Origin: JAPUME01 sp027294185
GTDB lineage: Bacteria; Acidobacteriota; Terriglobia; UBA7540; JAPUME01
NCBI GenBank assembly: GCA_963555835.3
Contig: CAUVWZ020000002.1
Span: 744,001-808,000, forward strand
Length of the DNA: 64,000 nt
Direction: 5' to 3'
A program made the translations under genes and the position numbers. Shown piece by piece: positions 62,680-64,000 of this stretch. The notes beneath the pieces are model-generated. The model ran no database searches, was not told the origin of the DNA, and was given only the letters and a program-made list of their open reading frames with translations. How positions within the stretch are numbered: position 1 is the first letter of the stretch; the number at the start of each line of letters is the position of its first letter.

Positions 62680-63987
62680 ATGTACATATCCAGATTCCAG
62701 TTGCACAATCACAAATGCTTCTATGAACCCCCTGAGCTACAACTTGAGCCAGGATTTAACATCCTCACAGGCCAGAACAACACCGGTAAGACAGCTCTCC
62801 TTAAGGCACTAAGTCTAATAGATGCGTTCGATCCACACCGCAGTCTGAAAACCATACCAACGCCCGGGGCACAACCGGAGCAGGTTTCGTGGCTGGACAT
62901 CTCATTCCTTCTAACAAAGGATGAACTTGCAGAAATAGCGAATGTGCAGGGAAAGAAATTTTACATACCATACCCACACCGAGACACCGGCCTTTATCAG
63001 TCATTCGGATTCGGTAGTCAGCATCCGTCTTTCGAAGAGTTTTTTAAATTTGTATTTTCAAGGGAGAGCCTTACTTTCAAAGTTCAATTATTAAAAGAGG
63101 GGAATAATCAACGATGGATAATTCCGAAATATCCTTCTTTCGGCATTTATAAGGCTGCCGAGGCGACACCGTCAAACGAAAGGGTATACGCGATTCGGGA
63201 AAGGACCTTGGCCGGAAAATTTGAATATTACGGGAAATCCCAAAGAGCAGACGAACTTGGCGTGGATTTGGCCAATAATTTCCTCGTGCCACGTATTTAC
63301 TATTTTTGGGCAGAACGATTTAATGTGGACACTTGCTCAGTTGGGAAAAATTCAATTCTAGCTCCCAATGCAAACAACCTGCCCGAAGTGTTAGCCAACC
63401 TGCAAGGAAGGAATCCGGACAGGTTCAAGGAATTCAACAGTTTGGTCCGCCGCATACTTCCACAGGTGCAGTACATATCAATAGATACTATCGACAACCA
63501 ACAGGTAAAGATAATAGTTTGGCCAATTGACCCGAAAACACAGCGGCCAGATCTTACGATTTCACTCGCAGAAAGTGGTACTGGGATCGGCCAAATCCTC
63601 GCCATCCTTTACGTGGTGCTCAATTCCGACCATCCTCAGACGATTCTTATTGACGAGCCTCAAAGTTTTCTTCATCCGGGAGCTATAAGAAAACTAATTG
63701 AGGTTCTGAAATTACATAAACAGCACCAATATATTATCGCCACGCACTCGCCCACTGTAATCTCTGCCGTAAACCCATCAACAATCACGATGTTGAGCAT
63801 GGAAGGCGCTGAAAGCACCATGACACCGTTAAATACAAAGGACACCAATAGCCTACAAACATACTTGGCAGAAATAGGAGCCCGGCTTGCTGATGTATTC
63901 GGCGCTGACGAAATCCTTTGGGTTGAAGGCCTAACAGAGGAAAGAGCTTTCCCGGAATCTTGGAGAAGAATGCCGGAGAATCTTTGA
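62680..63987 (+). CDS. AAA ATPase with TOPRIM entry (OLD/Gabija GajA-like), frameshifted and cut by window end
   Basis: 435 codons from the ATG at 62680 (MYISRFQLHNHKCFYEPPEL). An ABC/SMC-type ATPase domain: Walker A GQNNTGKTAL (residues 31-40), signature-like LAESGTGIGQILA, Walker B TILIDEPQSFLHP and switch His in IIATHSPTVISA. The OLD-type TOPRIM begins as ADEILWVEGLTEERAFP. There a base is missing from the C-run at 63,951-63,953. The next frame continues GILEKNAGESLMGTR to the window end, as expected for the family. Relatives are anti-phage nucleases. Real mutation or sequencing error cannot be told apart. Confidence 0.82.
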   Translation: MYISRFQLHNHKCFYEPPELQLEPGFNILTGQNNTGKTALLKALSLIDAFDPHRSLKTIPTPGAQPEQVSWLDISFLLTKDELAEIANVQGKKFYIPYPHRDTGLYQSFGFGSQHPSFEEFFKFVFSRESLTFKVQLLKEGNNQRWIIPKYPSFGIYKAAEATPSNERVYAIRERTLAGKFEYYGKSQRADELGVDLANNFLVPRIYYFWAERFNVDTCSVGKNSILAPNANNLPEVLANLQGRNPDRFKEFNSLVRRILPQVQYISIDTIDNQQVKIIVWPIDPKTQRPDLTISLAESGTGIGQILAILYVVLNSDHPQTILIDEPQSFLHPGAIRKLIEVLKLHKQHQYIIATHSPTVISAVNPSTITMLSMEGAESTMTPLNTKDTNSLQTYLAEIGARLADVFGADEILWVEGLTEERAFPESWRRMPENL

Positions 63988-64000
63988 TGGGAACCCGAAT

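Overview
The window looks like a chromosome segment of a Gram-negative bacterium, most likely an Acidobacteriota member. Support for this is a high-GC background, a bacillithiol gene (bshC) beside LPS export, LptF and LptG fused in one polypeptide, a DUF1844 protein, the uppS-cdsA-dxr-rseP-ispG block, larC, and glycyl-tRNA synthetase in separate alpha and beta chains. The assignment comes from gene content only; no rRNA is present.

Bases 1-38,150 are ordinary, densely packed housekeeping DNA. In order: threonine aldolase (running off the left edge), hemW, yjbQ, bshC, the fused lptFG, ppdK, recO-glyQ-glyS, a PfkB sugar kinase, a rhomboid protease and an EamA exporter. Next come mazG, a GNAT acetyltransferase and an enolase-superfamily OSBS/NSAR enzyme (overlapping genes), then DUF1844, an MBL hydrolase, ribF and the isoprenoid/phospholipid/site-2-protease block. 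A probable divalent-cation unit follows: a soluble PRC/MgtE_N/CBS protein upstream of an NRAMP-like transporter that lacks the usual soft metal ligands. The stretch ends with tatA, a CYTH protein, a polyprenyl synthase, tatD, metG, larC and a sirtuin.

At 38,156 a tRNA-Lys(UUU) gene marks the start of accessory DNA. Its last 46 nt recur at 62,125-62,170, so the 24 kb between is best read as a tRNA-targeted island built up in layers. The left part holds an integrase, a small HTH protein, a VirB11/TrbB-type ATPase and a frameshifted VirD4 coupling protein. Facing them is an inverted, diverged, truncated copy of the ATPase-HTH-integrase genes. A tRNA-Met/Ile2-like 3' remnant near 45.0 kb points to another integration event. 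The middle carries an HPP membrane protein with a cytochrome b/molybdopterin oxidoreductase, then a graveyard of broken genes: cytochrome c peroxidase, HNH nuclease, MBL hydrolase, ECF sigma factor and a Sel1 repeat. IS3, IS110 and IS1380 fragments lie among them. Intact genes in this part are an NSS transporter, a DDE transposase, a conserved Cys-rich protein and a secreted amidohydrolase. Two near-identical 1,260-bp IS3-family (IS407-like) elements in the same orientation bracket 48.9-61.8 kb.

Beyond the right tRNA-Lys fragment lie three ~105-bp hairpin-rich direct repeats, then an OLD/Gabija-like AAA ATPase whose TOPRIM part is entered just as a one-base frameshift occurs and the window ends. 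This repeat-plus-ATPase edge, the minimal Int-HTH-VirB11-VirD4 module with its structured leader, and the cation-sensor/NRAMP pair are the parts most worth following up.
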